Shown here in pieces: positions 12,601-21,967 of a stretch of DNA of 64,000 nucleotides (positions are counted from its first letter, which is position 1; every line of letters starts with the position of its first letter). The translations under genes and the position numbers were made by a program. Origin of the DNA: Petrosia ficiformis. Lineage: Eukaryota > Porifera > Demospongiae > Haplosclerida > Petrosiidae. The stretch is from NCBI GenBank assembly GCA_947044365.1, contig OX345649.1, forward strand, positions 5,644,687 through 5,708,686, written 5' to 3'. Below the pieces are notes generated by a model, which was not told the origin of the DNA, made no database searches, and was given only the letters and a program-made list of their open reading frames with translations.

Positions 12601-15068
12601 CGTTGATGTGTATCATATACATAGAATACTTATTTACAAATAGTAAAAAAATATTTTAAAACAAGATTAGGATGATGCTTTAGCAACAAAATTAAACACT
12701 ATCTCCACATAACAACACTAGCTTCTTTGTATTTTGCTTGGTATACATATTGATGCACACACTGTATTGTGTCTATGTATAATCGTATATTATTTACATA
12801 CTTATTGATTTGTCTCGTATTATAGTATTTATCATTAATAATTATATGTACATAATTATATAATAACTGTTACTTATAGTGATAGTATATGTCTTATAAT
12901 TATACACCCTCTGTATAAACAGTCACTATTCTATATTTAATACTAGGTTGTGTAAACAGCTTGGCTTAAAGAGGAAGTGGTCAAATGATAAACTGAATCA
13001 ATTCCTGTCAAACAGGTTGAATAAAGATCAATTGGATATACTCTTGGATGTATGTATGAATGTTTGTGTAATAATTATTGTAAATAAAGAAAACATATAA
13101 ATTGTATGACATCATTTGCAATAGAATATTATTAGAATCACTTAACATAATATATGTATGTGTATTTGAAAGTCACGCAGAGACAAATGTCTTGATAGTA
13201 AAATTAAGTGGGTTTTTTGTGAGTTTACTTACCATTCATTCACACTCTAGTATATTATGTATAGTTATTATATATAAAGTATTATGATATATCACGCTAT
13301 GTTATTGTTATTCTATGTACATGTACATGTATTAGTTAATGAATATTAAATATATTAAGTTAACTTACACTATGTTAATGTATATATATATATATATACC
13401 TCTCATACTTACTGTATTCTGTTTATAATTATTATTGTTACTGTTTGCTATATCAGCTCATTAGTGGTTATAGTCTACTCTCTGATACTACTCTCTCTGG
13501 ACCTCCATGTCTAGATGAAGATGATACTGTTGAAGTAATAGATACTCAATCACCACTCTTCTTTGTTGATAATGAAGGTTTTAAGGTGAACCCTGACGTC
13601 TTATCATATTGACCGTCAAGTATCTTTAATTGTGTTACAAATATTATCACAATCCTTACTATACTAGCATAAGATTATTAGACCATGCAAGGAAATTCCC
13701 CTCTTCTGATTAGCTGTACTGTATATAGTATACAATTATAGATGAACCAGTAGACATAGGTGGATGAACCAGTGTAGACATAGATAGATGAATCAGTAGA
13801 CATAGATAGATGAGCCAGTATAGACATATATATTGATAATTAGACACAGATCAATATATACAGCTATACATGTACATTGATATCACTTTCATGCATACAT
13901 GTACACAATATGTCATATATAAGAACACATCACTGATATAATATTCCTTCAATTATTTGTATTATCTATCTATATATAATAATTCATCTATGTATGTATA
14001 TACACTGGTCATCTATCAAAGAATGCCTTGTTTTATATAATTAGGAAAATGAAATGGAAGGAAGAAGTTCAGAGGAGGAAGATGAGAAGGAGGATACAAA
14101 TACGGTATATAAAAATGTGATTAGTACTTTGTCTGGAAGGATAAGAGTCTGAGAGCCGTAGTATAACCTGATATATTATTATATATAAAGAGAGAGACAA
14201 GGTAGTACTTCGTCTAGAAGTGTAGGAGTTTGAGAGCCGTAGTATATATCCATAGAGATGTGATAGTACTGTATGTGCAAGTGTAGGAGTCTGAGAATTA
14301 GTATAACTTTGTTTTGATAATATATGCGTAGTCCTGTTTAATGATATTAGCATAATTATTACATGTATAATTAATAGTTTTAATATAATTATTCATTTCA
14401 GCTGATTCATTACAGTATCAATTCCCCCTTGGTAATAGAAATGGATAAAGGTAAGGTATGTACTATAATTAAATGGTATAATTTACAATATCCGATTATT
14501 TTTAGCTTACATGGATACAACTAGAACTATTCACATGGGTAGAGTAGTAAACAATTATAAAATTCATGAGAGATGCAATTTAGAGGGGGTTGAGTTTGAA
14601 GAAGAAAGACAAGAGATAATGGAGGCAAAGCAAAATCCAGTGCAGTTAGTGCTACCATGCATTATTAATGATGATGAGAGTTTTGACAAAGAGACTGAAG
14701 TTACTACACCCTTTATCACGAGAAGTAAAAAAACAGTAACGAAAGTTATTAGTCCAATGAAATCAAATGAATCATTCTCAAATGAATCATTCTCATTCTC
14801 AAATGAATCATTATCAGATGTTTCAATAAATGGGGACTGTTTCACTCTTATTACTACACCGTCTACTCAAGTTATAAGTAAACCCACCACATCTTCTTCA
14901 AAGAAACGAAAAGCTCTCTTAATAGCTATGTCCAAATCTAAACGAACAAAAAAAACACATCGTTCTCCTACTCCTTGCAAACAGCCTAAAATATCCCCAA
15001 AATTTTTACGAAGTTCTGCAAGGAAGAAAGGTATCGTACTGGACAAGCTAGGCAATGTCATTCATTGA
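5806..15068 (+). CDS. Unrecognised multi-exon protein with helical N-terminal half and basic tail
   Basis: The first exon runs from ATG 5806 (MARKVDDFIHKLG) to donor 5860|gtaggt. Phase-consistent exons follow at about 6194-6329, 6388-6537, 6885-~6998, 7065-7346, 8605-8716, 9419-9483, 9955-10020, 10280-10347, 12947-13050, 13457-13575, 14044-14103, 14401-14450 and 14506-15068. The N-terminal half is leucine-rich and alpha-helical (for example LLTGLKFSLQIFTSLLQKE), as in HEAT/ARM-like folds. A serine/acidic segment (SSEEEDEKEDTNT) follows, then a lysine-rich tail with SKKRKALLIAMSKSKRTKK that looks like a nuclear localisation signal. The protein ends LDKLGNVIH. I cannot assign a family. A nuclear protein is inferred from the tail. 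Some exons in the 7.4-8.6 and 10.4-12.9 kb introns may be missed. A polyadenylation signal AATAAA lies at 15151. Confidence 0.6.
8290..8540. repeat. Tandem repeats of tacatgtacatgtacttgta
   Basis: Intronic array of units combining TACATGTACATGTACTTGTACATAA-type stretches with atcataaatcatactaatg spacers, repeated three to four times with higher-order structure. TGTACA/ACATGT cores are self-complementary, so the array can fold back extensively. The open frame across it is a repeat artefact. Confidence 0.85.
8936..9215. repeat. 54-bp tandem repeat, about five copies
   Basis: Unit begins tcatgatgaggtgtttagga and continues through tcacagggtagtcagttagt to ctag. Copies differ by single bases and one copy has a short internal deletion. 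Because 54 is a multiple of three, an 18-residue repeated open frame appears on the plus strand, but there is no sign it is translated. It lies in an intron of the gene at 5806-15068. Confidence 0.88.
10924..11270. mobile_element. hAT-like MITE, 347 bp
   Basis: The ends form terminal inverted repeats: TAGGGATGTGCGATAC at the left and GTATCGCACATCACTA at the right (14 of 16 match after inversion). The element is flanked on both sides by ACTATTAC (10916-10923 and 11271-11278), consistent with an 8-bp target duplication typical of hAT elements. The flanks are part of a TTACTA-rich tract, so the duplication could be coincidental. Internal sequence is rich in GATACGATA-type subterminal repeats and has no transposase frame. 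Confidence 0.7.
11690..12290. mobile_element. Fragmented TTTTAGTTAACTA-family MITE
   Basis: Two separated segments (about 11690-11765 and 12205-12290) match the element at 54323-54612: ttttagttaacta, then an aaattgaccaatgatgggca core, and in the second segment the taggcttactaaaagag block. The roughly 440 bp between them look unrelated, suggesting insertion into or decay of the copy. No coding capacity is seen. Confidence 0.5.
13740..14300. repeat. Two short intronic minisatellites
   Basis: At 13740-13830 a 22-24 bp unit (gatgaaccagtagacatag plus a variable end) occurs four times. At 14125-14300 a unit containing tagtacttcgtctagaag and gtgtaggagtttgagagccg occurs three times with divergence, separated by AT-rich spacers and spilling past the small exon at 14044-14103. 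Both are intronic. Confidence 0.65.
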
Positions 15069-15594
15069 TGTTTTGATACTCATCATTTCAAAATATTTTC
15101 TTATAAATGTTTTGTCAATAGACTGAATCTGTATACACCAACAATAATATAATAAAATACAAAATAATACATTACTCGGACATGATGAACCAGAAGACAT
15201 GGCAGTACAAATATTTTGTCTATAAGACTGAGTCAAAATTGTTAACACAAAATATTCATTAAAAGAGGGTAGCATGCCTAATACTTAAAGAACAAATAGG
15301 AAAATAGACATGTCCAGCATGTCAAATGTATATATATATTTCGAGTTCTGTTCAAAGTAAGAAGTCTTTAGAAAAAGATTATCCTGTTTATAATCACAGT
15401 ATTCCATAACAGTTGATGACGTTTATCTGTAAAATAAGGGATGTATATTCATGTGATATTTTAATAGTAATAGTTCATTTATTATATATACAAATAAATT
15501 CCATGCACCTTATTTGGTAATGATTATTAAAATAGGGAATCTCCCCAAGTTTTGTGTATTTAAGATACATAGTTTAATACACAATATAATATAT
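15069..15594. other. Intergenic, convergent 3' ends
   Basis: 526 bp between the stop of the unknown plus-strand gene and the stop of DED gene A. AATAAA at 15151-15156 serves the plus-strand gene. On the minus strand, TTTATT-type sequence near 15475-15482 could serve gene A. No exon is seen. Confidence 0.5.
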
Positions 15595-16773
15595 TTACAG
15601 CTGTACTTTACTAGCTGTACTGTATTCATCTAACCTTTTTTGTTGTCTTTCATGTTGTGGGATAGAATAAATATCATCACCGTCTTCACGATGGTTTGTA
15701 GCATAGCTATATTCACTATCATCTTGTGTAACTGTCTGTAATTTCATGTATTCAGAAGAAGGAGATTTATTCCTTTGTAGTGACGTGTATCGTTCCTCTT
15801 TGGGTTTAACTAATGTCTGTTTAATTTGTTTCAAGCCGGTTTTAAGAAACTTTTGAGCATCAGAGAATCCACTGTCAGAACAACTTCCAGTATATAAAGT
15901 ACTATCACCAGTTCCTTCCTCCTCTCCTTCTTCTCCTCCACTATCAGATAAATCTTGATTTTTCTTTCTCAAAGTACTTAAGGTTGTTGATAAGCCTACA
16001 AGAGGTGTAGCAACAAAGTTTAGAGATAACTTGGGCTGCTGATCTGTGGGTATGTGTTGTGTTGGTAGTTGTCGCTTGGAAGGTTTTGGAGCCGGTTGTG
16101 GTGGACGAGAACTATTGTTTCCAGTCGGTGAGCTTGAAAAAGATGGTGAACTTGGAGAAGATATGGTCTTTGGCGAGATATTCCCAGTTTCAGTCTCAGG
16201 ATAACACAGGGGTTCATATATACCGTCTTCTGTTAAGGATGAAGGCGGAGAGATTTCATCATCAGTATCAGGTAATTTACTCGATATCTCTATTGGGTTT
16301 TGCAAGACTCCCTTCTTTTCAACTTTTGATAGAAGATTATTGATCATTTTACACAAGGCTTTTGCTTTTACCAAATCAGAATCTTCACATTGCATGCATT
16401 CATGTATTAGATCGATTTGATGAGATGCATTAGCTACTTGCAATTTTGCAAGAGCGACTGCTACCACATGACATGAAAACACTCGTCTTGAGTTATCAAC
16501 TGGAGGTCTCTTTTTGTTGCTTTTCTTATTTGGGCTCCATTTTCTGACTCTATTTGCTAAATCTGCTCGTTTTAGTCTATCCAATTGATCTGCCAACATC
16601 TCGGGGTTCTTGTCAGAGATGATACATCTAGCTTCGAGCTCAAGCATTAGTAGGATCGTTCTCTCATGATAAAATCTTTCTGGTAAGTGGTTCAGGTAAG
16701 CAAGATCCTGACTTTCCTCCTGAGTTAGCTCTTGTGATACTTCACGGACTAGGTCACGAAAGCCGTTGTCCAT
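15595..16773 (-). CDS. DED adaptor-like protein A (392 aa, single exon)
   Basis: Residues ~5-80 form a six-helix death-effector-type domain (FRDLVREVSQELTQEE..., with KRADLANRV at the helix-6 position where DEDs carry RxDL). Residues ~95-165 form a second helical module containing KLQVANASHQIDL, shared with gene B. The rest is a disordered tail: PEPLCYP-type and serine-rich stretches, the SH3-type proline motif RPPQPAPKPSKRQLP, and closely spaced tyrosines (SEYMKL, SEYSYATN, DIYSIPQ, DEYSTA) near the C-terminus. No caspase, kinase or TIR domain is present, so an adaptor role in apoptosis or immune signalling is inferred. Unlike its three paralogues it has no intron. It is divergent from MRPS12. 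DED assignment is by pattern recognition; a DEATH or CARD-like domain is the alternative. Confidence 0.75.
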   Translation of the reverse strand: MDNGFRDLVREVSQELTQEESQDLAYLNHLPERFYHERTILLMLELEARCIISDKNPEMLADQLDRLKRADLANRVRKWSPNKKSNKKRPPVDNSRRVFSCHVVAVALAKLQVANASHQIDLIHECMQCEDSDLVKAKALCKMINNLLSKVEKKGVLQNPIEISSKLPDTDDEISPPSSLTEDGIYEPLCYPETETGNISPKTISSPSSPSFSSSPTGNNSSRPPQPAPKPSKRQLPTQHIPTDQQPKLSLNFVATPLVGLSTTLSTLRKKNQDLSDSGGEEGEEEGTGDSTLYTGSCSDSGFSDAQKFLKTGLKQIKQTLVKPKEERYTSLQRNKSPSSEYMKLQTVTQDDSEYSYATNHREDGDDIYSIPQHERQQKRLDEYSTASKVQL

Positions 16774-17009
16774 TTAGTGCGAATTGCACCTTTCCAGCGA
16801 AGTTGGTGACTATTTTATAGTCTAGCTTGCGCTTTAATTAATTAAAGCGATTTTCCCCTAGTAGGGTGGGGTCACATGTTATGGTGTGACATGTGGGTGG
16901 TGTGGCTGTGTAGTGTGATGAGACGAAACAGAGACATAACAGCTTAAACGCTTATAGACGTACAATCTACGTGGCTCGAGGTCGTGAACGGAACTATACA
17001 TACTGAAGT
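16774..17009. promoter_or_regulatory. Bidirectional promoter, DED-A / MRPS12
   Basis: 236 bp between two divergent start codons, with a higher GC content than neighbouring DNA in places. It contains a repeated ATGGTGTGACATGTGGGTGG-like stretch near 16878-16900. Shared promoter function is inferred from geometry. Confidence 0.55.
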
Positions 17010-17426
17010 ATGTCATTGCTCAAATTCAGTTCTGTTTGTATGAATCATACTTTAACATCAAGATTATCTTTTTCAAATGTTCATACCAGTTCAGTTTTTT
17101 TCAGAACAATTGGCCAAGTCATTCGACAAGGTCCAGTGAAACCAAAACGTAAAAAGTTAGGACCACTGAGTGGTCATCCTCAGATGAAAGGCATCGTACT
17201 GCAAACATTTGTTCGAAAACCAAAGAAACCAAATTCAGCACAGCGTAAGTGTTGCCGAGTCCGTTTAAGCAATGGAAAGGAATTAACAGCATTTATCCCT
17301 TATGAAGGCCACACCCTCCAGGAGCATAATGTTGTATTAGTTGAACAGAGTCGAACACAAGATTTACCTGGTGTTAGAGTTCGAGTGATAAGAGGAAAAT
17401 ATGACTGTGGACATCCTATTAAATAA
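17010..17426 (+). CDS. MRPS12: Mitochondrial small-subunit ribosomal protein uS12m
   Basis: Decoding-centre protein of the mitochondrial ribosome. The single 138-residue frame has a mitochondrial-targeting-like N-terminus ([19 protein letters not shown]), then [15 protein letters not shown], the S12 signature [37 protein letters not shown] and the conserved [16 protein letters not shown]. The length equals that of animal MRPS12. ATG 17010 gives the complete presequence. A polyadenylation signal AATAAA follows directly at 17431. The gene sits between DED genes A and B on the opposite strand, so it interrupts an otherwise uniform cluster. Confidence 0.97.
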   Translation: MSLLKFSSVCMNHTLTSRLSFSNVHTSSVFFRTIGQVIRQGPVKPKRKKLGPLSGHPQMKGIVLQTFVRKPKKPNSAQRKCCRVRLSNGKELTAFIPYEGHTLQEHNVVLVEQSRTQDLPGVRVRVIRGKYDCGHPIK

Positions 17427-17643
17427 GATTAATAAAATTCATTATAATTAGTGTATCAACACACATCTTCACTAACAAGAAATTAAATTTCTATATACTA
17501 CAATGTAATAGTAAATCTAATGCACGTTGTAAAAAAATATGCATGTGTACAACTAAGCTATATATGGTAATTGTTGCTTCCTGTTTAGGGACACATCAAA
17601 GACCACTATGTATGCCATTATATATATGATAAGTAATTATGTA

Positions 17644-19082
17644 TCATTTGTAGTAATGATGTTTTTGTTTTGGTGGTGGTGGTGAAGGAGTAGGTGGTGT
17701 GTAAACACTGTCTTGAAGATCCTGTGTTAGTAGTTTTTGGTATGTCCTCTGTTTGACTGTAAACAAAAGAAAATTAATGTGTATATAGTCTCATGTAGCC
17801 AGCCCCCTCTACTTCACTGGGCTAACACATTTTATCATTCATAATTATGTCTACTCTCAAATTGATTATTTATATCACTTACGTTGAGGTACTGGCCAGT
17901 CAGAAGTTTTACCATATCCACTATCACTACCAGATCCAGTATGTTCCTTGTTTTCTGTATCTACTGGTTGAAATACAGATGAAGGGAGAGCGTATCCCTC
18001 CAGGTCCAAATCAACATTTACATTTTTGGGGGGTTTAGGTGGAGGTTTTGGTGGAGGGGGTTTCTTGCGCTGAACAGGTGGACTATCAGTGACTAGAATA
18101 AAATGAAATATACAATACTAGATGGTTTTGAGTGTATATGTCATATGTATGTAGTTGTACATTATTATCAATGCTTGATAATAATGTACAACTACATACA
18201 TATATCATCAGTTGATATTTGCTCACCATTTAGAATAGGTATTGTGTGTTGTTGTGAAGGTTCTAATATTTTTATAGGCTTGTTTTCAACTTGTCGTGTT
18301 TTAGCTTTTGAACTTTGTAGTGGACTTGCTGTAGGAAGAATGTGAGAACGGGCACCTACATTGACGTATGTTGGTTCCCTTTGGTTGACAGTGTCAGTGG
18401 TTTCAGGTATTGCAAGAGTAGTAGATGTTGCAAAAGGAACTCTGCCAGGTATAGGCAATGCAGGGTCTGAAAAGACATTTAAAGTGATATCATTTATGTT
18501 TATGATCAATAATTATACTATTATATTAATTATATTTCATAACGTCACTTTACCTAGATTGTCCACTGCTTCCTCTCCTGCAAGAGTCAGTAGATCTTTT
18601 GCCTCCTTTAATTTGATGATAGCATTTTTCAAATGAGTGTCCATATTTTGACATGTATTCCTATCATTTCTAAAACGATATTTGCAAATTCTTTGGAGAA
18701 GTTCTGAACTTGCATTTGCCACTTCAATTTGCTTGATAGCTATTTCGAGAGCAGGTCCAATATCAACAGCATCAAAGAGTAAGTTCAAATCAACTACAGA
18801 GGATACTTTTCTAAGCTTTTTCTGCTGTTTTAACTTCTTAATTTGAGGCCTAGTACTCTCTAAGAGATCTTTCCGATCTAGTACTTCAGCAATGTCAAGC
18901 AAGCCTTCGGGATTTTCGAAACTATAAGCACCAGTCATTTTAAGTCCTTCAAAAACAATTACTGAACATTCATCATAGTATTTTGGAGGTAAACCATATA
19001 GTGCAACCAGCCTCTGCTTCTCTTCATTACCCAGCTTGAGAATAAATCCATCAACTACCTTTTGAAACTCCAATCGAGTCAT
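17644..19082 (-). CDS. DED adaptor-like protein B
   Basis: Four exons. Exon 1 (19082 to ~18554) encodes a DED-like domain starting MTRLEFQKVVDGFILKLGN, with RKDLLES at the RxDL position, then a helical module with IKQIEVANASSELLQR that parallels VANAS in protein A. Exon 2 (~18471-18227) and exon 3 (18092-~17883) are disordered and proline-rich. Exon 3 carries a dense SH3-ligand-like run (RKKPPPPKPPPKPPKN). The last exon (~17758-17644) encodes DSVYTPPTPSPPPPK and ends KHHYYK. Tyrosine motifs include TYVNV (a YxN, Grb2 SH2-type pattern) and SGYGKTS. The stop is TGA at 17646-17644. An adaptor role is inferred. A perfect hairpin sits in the intron between exons 2 and 3. Confidence 0.72.
18144..18202. 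repeat. Perfect 28-bp inverted repeat with 3-nt loop
   Basis: The left arm, 18144-18171 (tatgtatgtagttgtacatt and eight more bases), is the exact reverse complement of 18175-18202. The loop is TGC. It lies in the 134-nt intron 18093-18226 of DED gene B, so the excised intron would contain a ~59-nt perfect stem-loop. It is unclear whether this is a young foldback element or a functional RNA hairpin. Confidence 0.9.
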
Positions 19083-19345
19083 TTTATCAAGCCTTCAGTC
19101 AAGAAGCTATATGTATTTCTGTGCGTATTGTTTACTGCTGTGATGTAAAATATGTAATCACACAATTTGACATAAGGAAATGGAATAATCCCGTGTATAT
19201 GAATTATATTAACTAATCAAAAATATGTTCAATAAATATAATTATATATAATAGAAATAGAATAATAATATATCTTAATAATCTATAATAAACACTATCA
19301 TAACCACTGTGTATATATATACAATAGGATCAGCATACTCCACAA
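19083..19345. other. Intergenic between DED genes B and C
   Basis: 263 bp AT-rich spacer between the start codon of gene B and the stop codon of gene C, both minus strand. It must hold the promoter of B and the 3' end of C. TTTATT-type sequence is present. No exon is seen. Confidence 0.4.
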
Positions 19346-21514
19346 TCACTGTGTACGTAAAATAGGAAAAGTATCATACTCCTCAATTACTTGGTTTTCT
19401 GACATGTCTATTGATGAGTTAACTATTTCATACTCATCTCCTGTATCTGAATCACTATCTGTTATCATATGTGGATTATGTAACCAGTTACCAACGTTCT
19501 CATACATCCGGAAATCATTCTTTTCATCTTGAAATACTTCTTGTGTATATTGAGTGATGACAACTATACGTACAATTGAATTAATACAATTATTTTAATA
19601 ATATCGTAGTTAAATACTGGTTCCAATACTGGAATGTCCCGGTACTGGAAATAAGCAATGAATATATTTATTGTTAATGAATTTGCTATCAATAACAAAC
19701 CCACAATAATACCCTCACCTGACTGACTGTTGACTGTATTCGTTCAGATTTAACCCTACCACTAACAAACCATAAGTTCAAGGATTGGGTAAAATGTCAA
19801 TCCCACTACTATTACATTTCCATAGTAATTATATTTCTTGACTTAACACCATACTTGTAACTAACTACTAATGGGTAATACCAGAAATTTCATTTTGGTA
19901 CGATATAATATTATTCCAACTAGTTTAGGAATGATTATCAATGGTATAGCAAAAATTTAACTTATTTTGATCTAACATCAATGAAAAAAAGAGTTGCATC
20001 TACTAACATATATCTACAAATGGGTTGGTAGTATCAGTCATTCTAAGGAATCGAAGTACTGGTACAAGTATTTTGGCATCGGTATCACCCATACAATAAA
20101 ATAATAAATTATAGACCATACTGTGTATAATACATACCATCTGGTTTCATTGTTACGTAACCATCTGAAAATCGTTTACTTGGTATTTTATCACTATGTC
20201 CCTTTGCAGATCTGTGGATACTTGTGGGTGGTAGTAAAGGAGTTTTAGGTTTTTGTGGCTTAGGTTTAACTTGAGGTGGCTGTTTCTTTAAAAACGGGTT
20301 AGGTGATGAATCTACAGGAAGATAATAATAAGTTATACAAAAGCTCTTTTTTATCGCTTTATATATTTCTGTTATCATAGCAAACCTATTTGTTTGTTCC
20401 TTTGTTGTGCAAAATTCAAGTAACTTGGTGATGGATGATTATTCTGTTTATGTGATATAACTATATCATCACATGTTGTACGAGGCTGTATTGGAGATGG
20501 TTTCTTGATCGGTGGAGAATGACTTCCAATTTGAGGTCCAATAGCTCTTCTTCTCAGTGCTTCATTGGCTATTATAGTAGATAACATATTCCTGGTTGGG
20601 TTTTCTTCAAAATCTCTCTCATGAAGTTTCTCCCAAGCAAAAGTTCTTGATTTTCTAATTGAGTCAGGAGGAGAAGGATATCTTTCAAAGTTTCTTCTTT
20701 CCACCGAACTTGGAGATTTGTCTTTGTTTGATCCAGCACGAGTGTATTTTGTTGGATAAATTGGTTCATCAAGTGCTTTCTTTTGTTTTCTCTTCAATGG
20801 ATCTGATCCAGATTTAGGATTAAAAGGATGCATAATTGATGGAGGTATATATACTTGAGGATGCCTCATAGCCACTGGAAATGGAAGAAAGTAATTCAAT
20901 AGAAGGTTGAATGTAGCAAAAATCATGCTTGAAAACAGATTGATAGATGGATAAATGGATTAATACACATGGAAGTTGATCTATAAAAACTTACGAGGAG
21001 GATCTTCATTGGAGACATTGATAATGCCCTCGGTAAGACTTTGATCTAAATGCTCCATCTTTTGTTTCATATCCTGACAGCTATTAGCTGCTGTTTGCAT
21101 ATTCTGTTTACTACTTTTTGTCTCAATAACCATTTCCATTAATTCAATTTGTCCTCTTACTTTTTGGCACTCACTTTGTATCTTCTTCAACATTGCTTGT
21201 AGATTTACGCAATAATGCAAATCACTATAACTGAGACTTCTGAATTGGGGATAGTTTTTTTTATGTTTCAGAATTTTCTTTATTCTCTTGGATGTTTCTT
21301 TCATTCCTAACAGACGAGATATCTCAATTAATCCCAAAGGGTAGTCTGGAGAGAATACTCCTAACATCTCCAAGGCATCCATGGTGGCAGCAGTTGGCAA
21401 AGAACTATACACTGCAGGCAACTTATACATCTTCTGGAGCTTGTCCAATGCATCTATATCCTCTGTGAGAGCAGTAATGAATTCTTGACAACTTTGGTGA
21501 TAAGGAGAGCACAT
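19346..21514 (-). CDS. DED adaptor-like protein C
   Basis: Exon 1 (21514 to ~20990) encodes MCSPYHQSCQEFITALTE and a DED-like helical domain. The RxDL-position sequence is degenerate here (LGMKETSKRIKKI). A long helical or coiled-coil segment follows (LKKIQSECQKVRGQIELME). Exon 2 (~20877-20387) is disordered, basic and serine/proline-rich. Exon 3 (~20310-20140) has KPKPQKPKTPLLPPT and GYVTMKPDG, where YVTM fits the YxxM pattern bound by PI3-kinase p85. The final exon (~19562-19346) has RMYENVGNW (YxNV), DEYEIVNSS and EEYDTFPIL and ends ILRTQ. I prefer the ATG at 21514 to the in-frame ATG at 21571, because the DED starts just after it. The 0.6 kb intron at ~19565-20130 looks like decayed mobile DNA (tactgg/ccagta-rich). 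Confidence 0.68.
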
Positions 21515-21967
21515 AGTCGTATTTTTTATTTGCAAAATGAGCCCCACCTTAAAATAATCAGCCACGCCCAATAATGTTGCAATGCGCTATGCGCATAATT
21601 ATAACATAATTATTATTATTTATTACAAACATGGACTAATAGTAGGGACAGTAGGGTTGGTCCACATTGCTGTTTTGCCACTTATGTACTGCTATTTTAC
21701 TAATAAACAGCTTTCATACATCATCGAGTTTGTTTAGTGTCCTCTTTGTGCTTATTACTACCTCGCGTAAAAAATACATAGTCTAAGAAAAGATAAAAGA
21801 TACGTACTCAAAATTATGCAATAATCATAATATCACAAAAAGTACTAATGCGAGCTAAATTTCCCCAACGGTACTAATATAGTGAAGTGAAGTCTTGTGA
21901 ATGGTCTCCCCAAGTTTCTGCATTGTTTTATTATAATAAACAGAATTATAACTAACGAATTATTTAT
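21515..21967. other. Intergenic between DED genes C and D
   Basis: AT-rich spacer upstream of gene C and downstream of gene D. It includes a small GC-richer stretch at 21560-21595 (ccacgcccaataatgttgca then atgcgctatgcgcat) that may be part of the promoter of gene C. No exon is seen. Confidence 0.4.
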
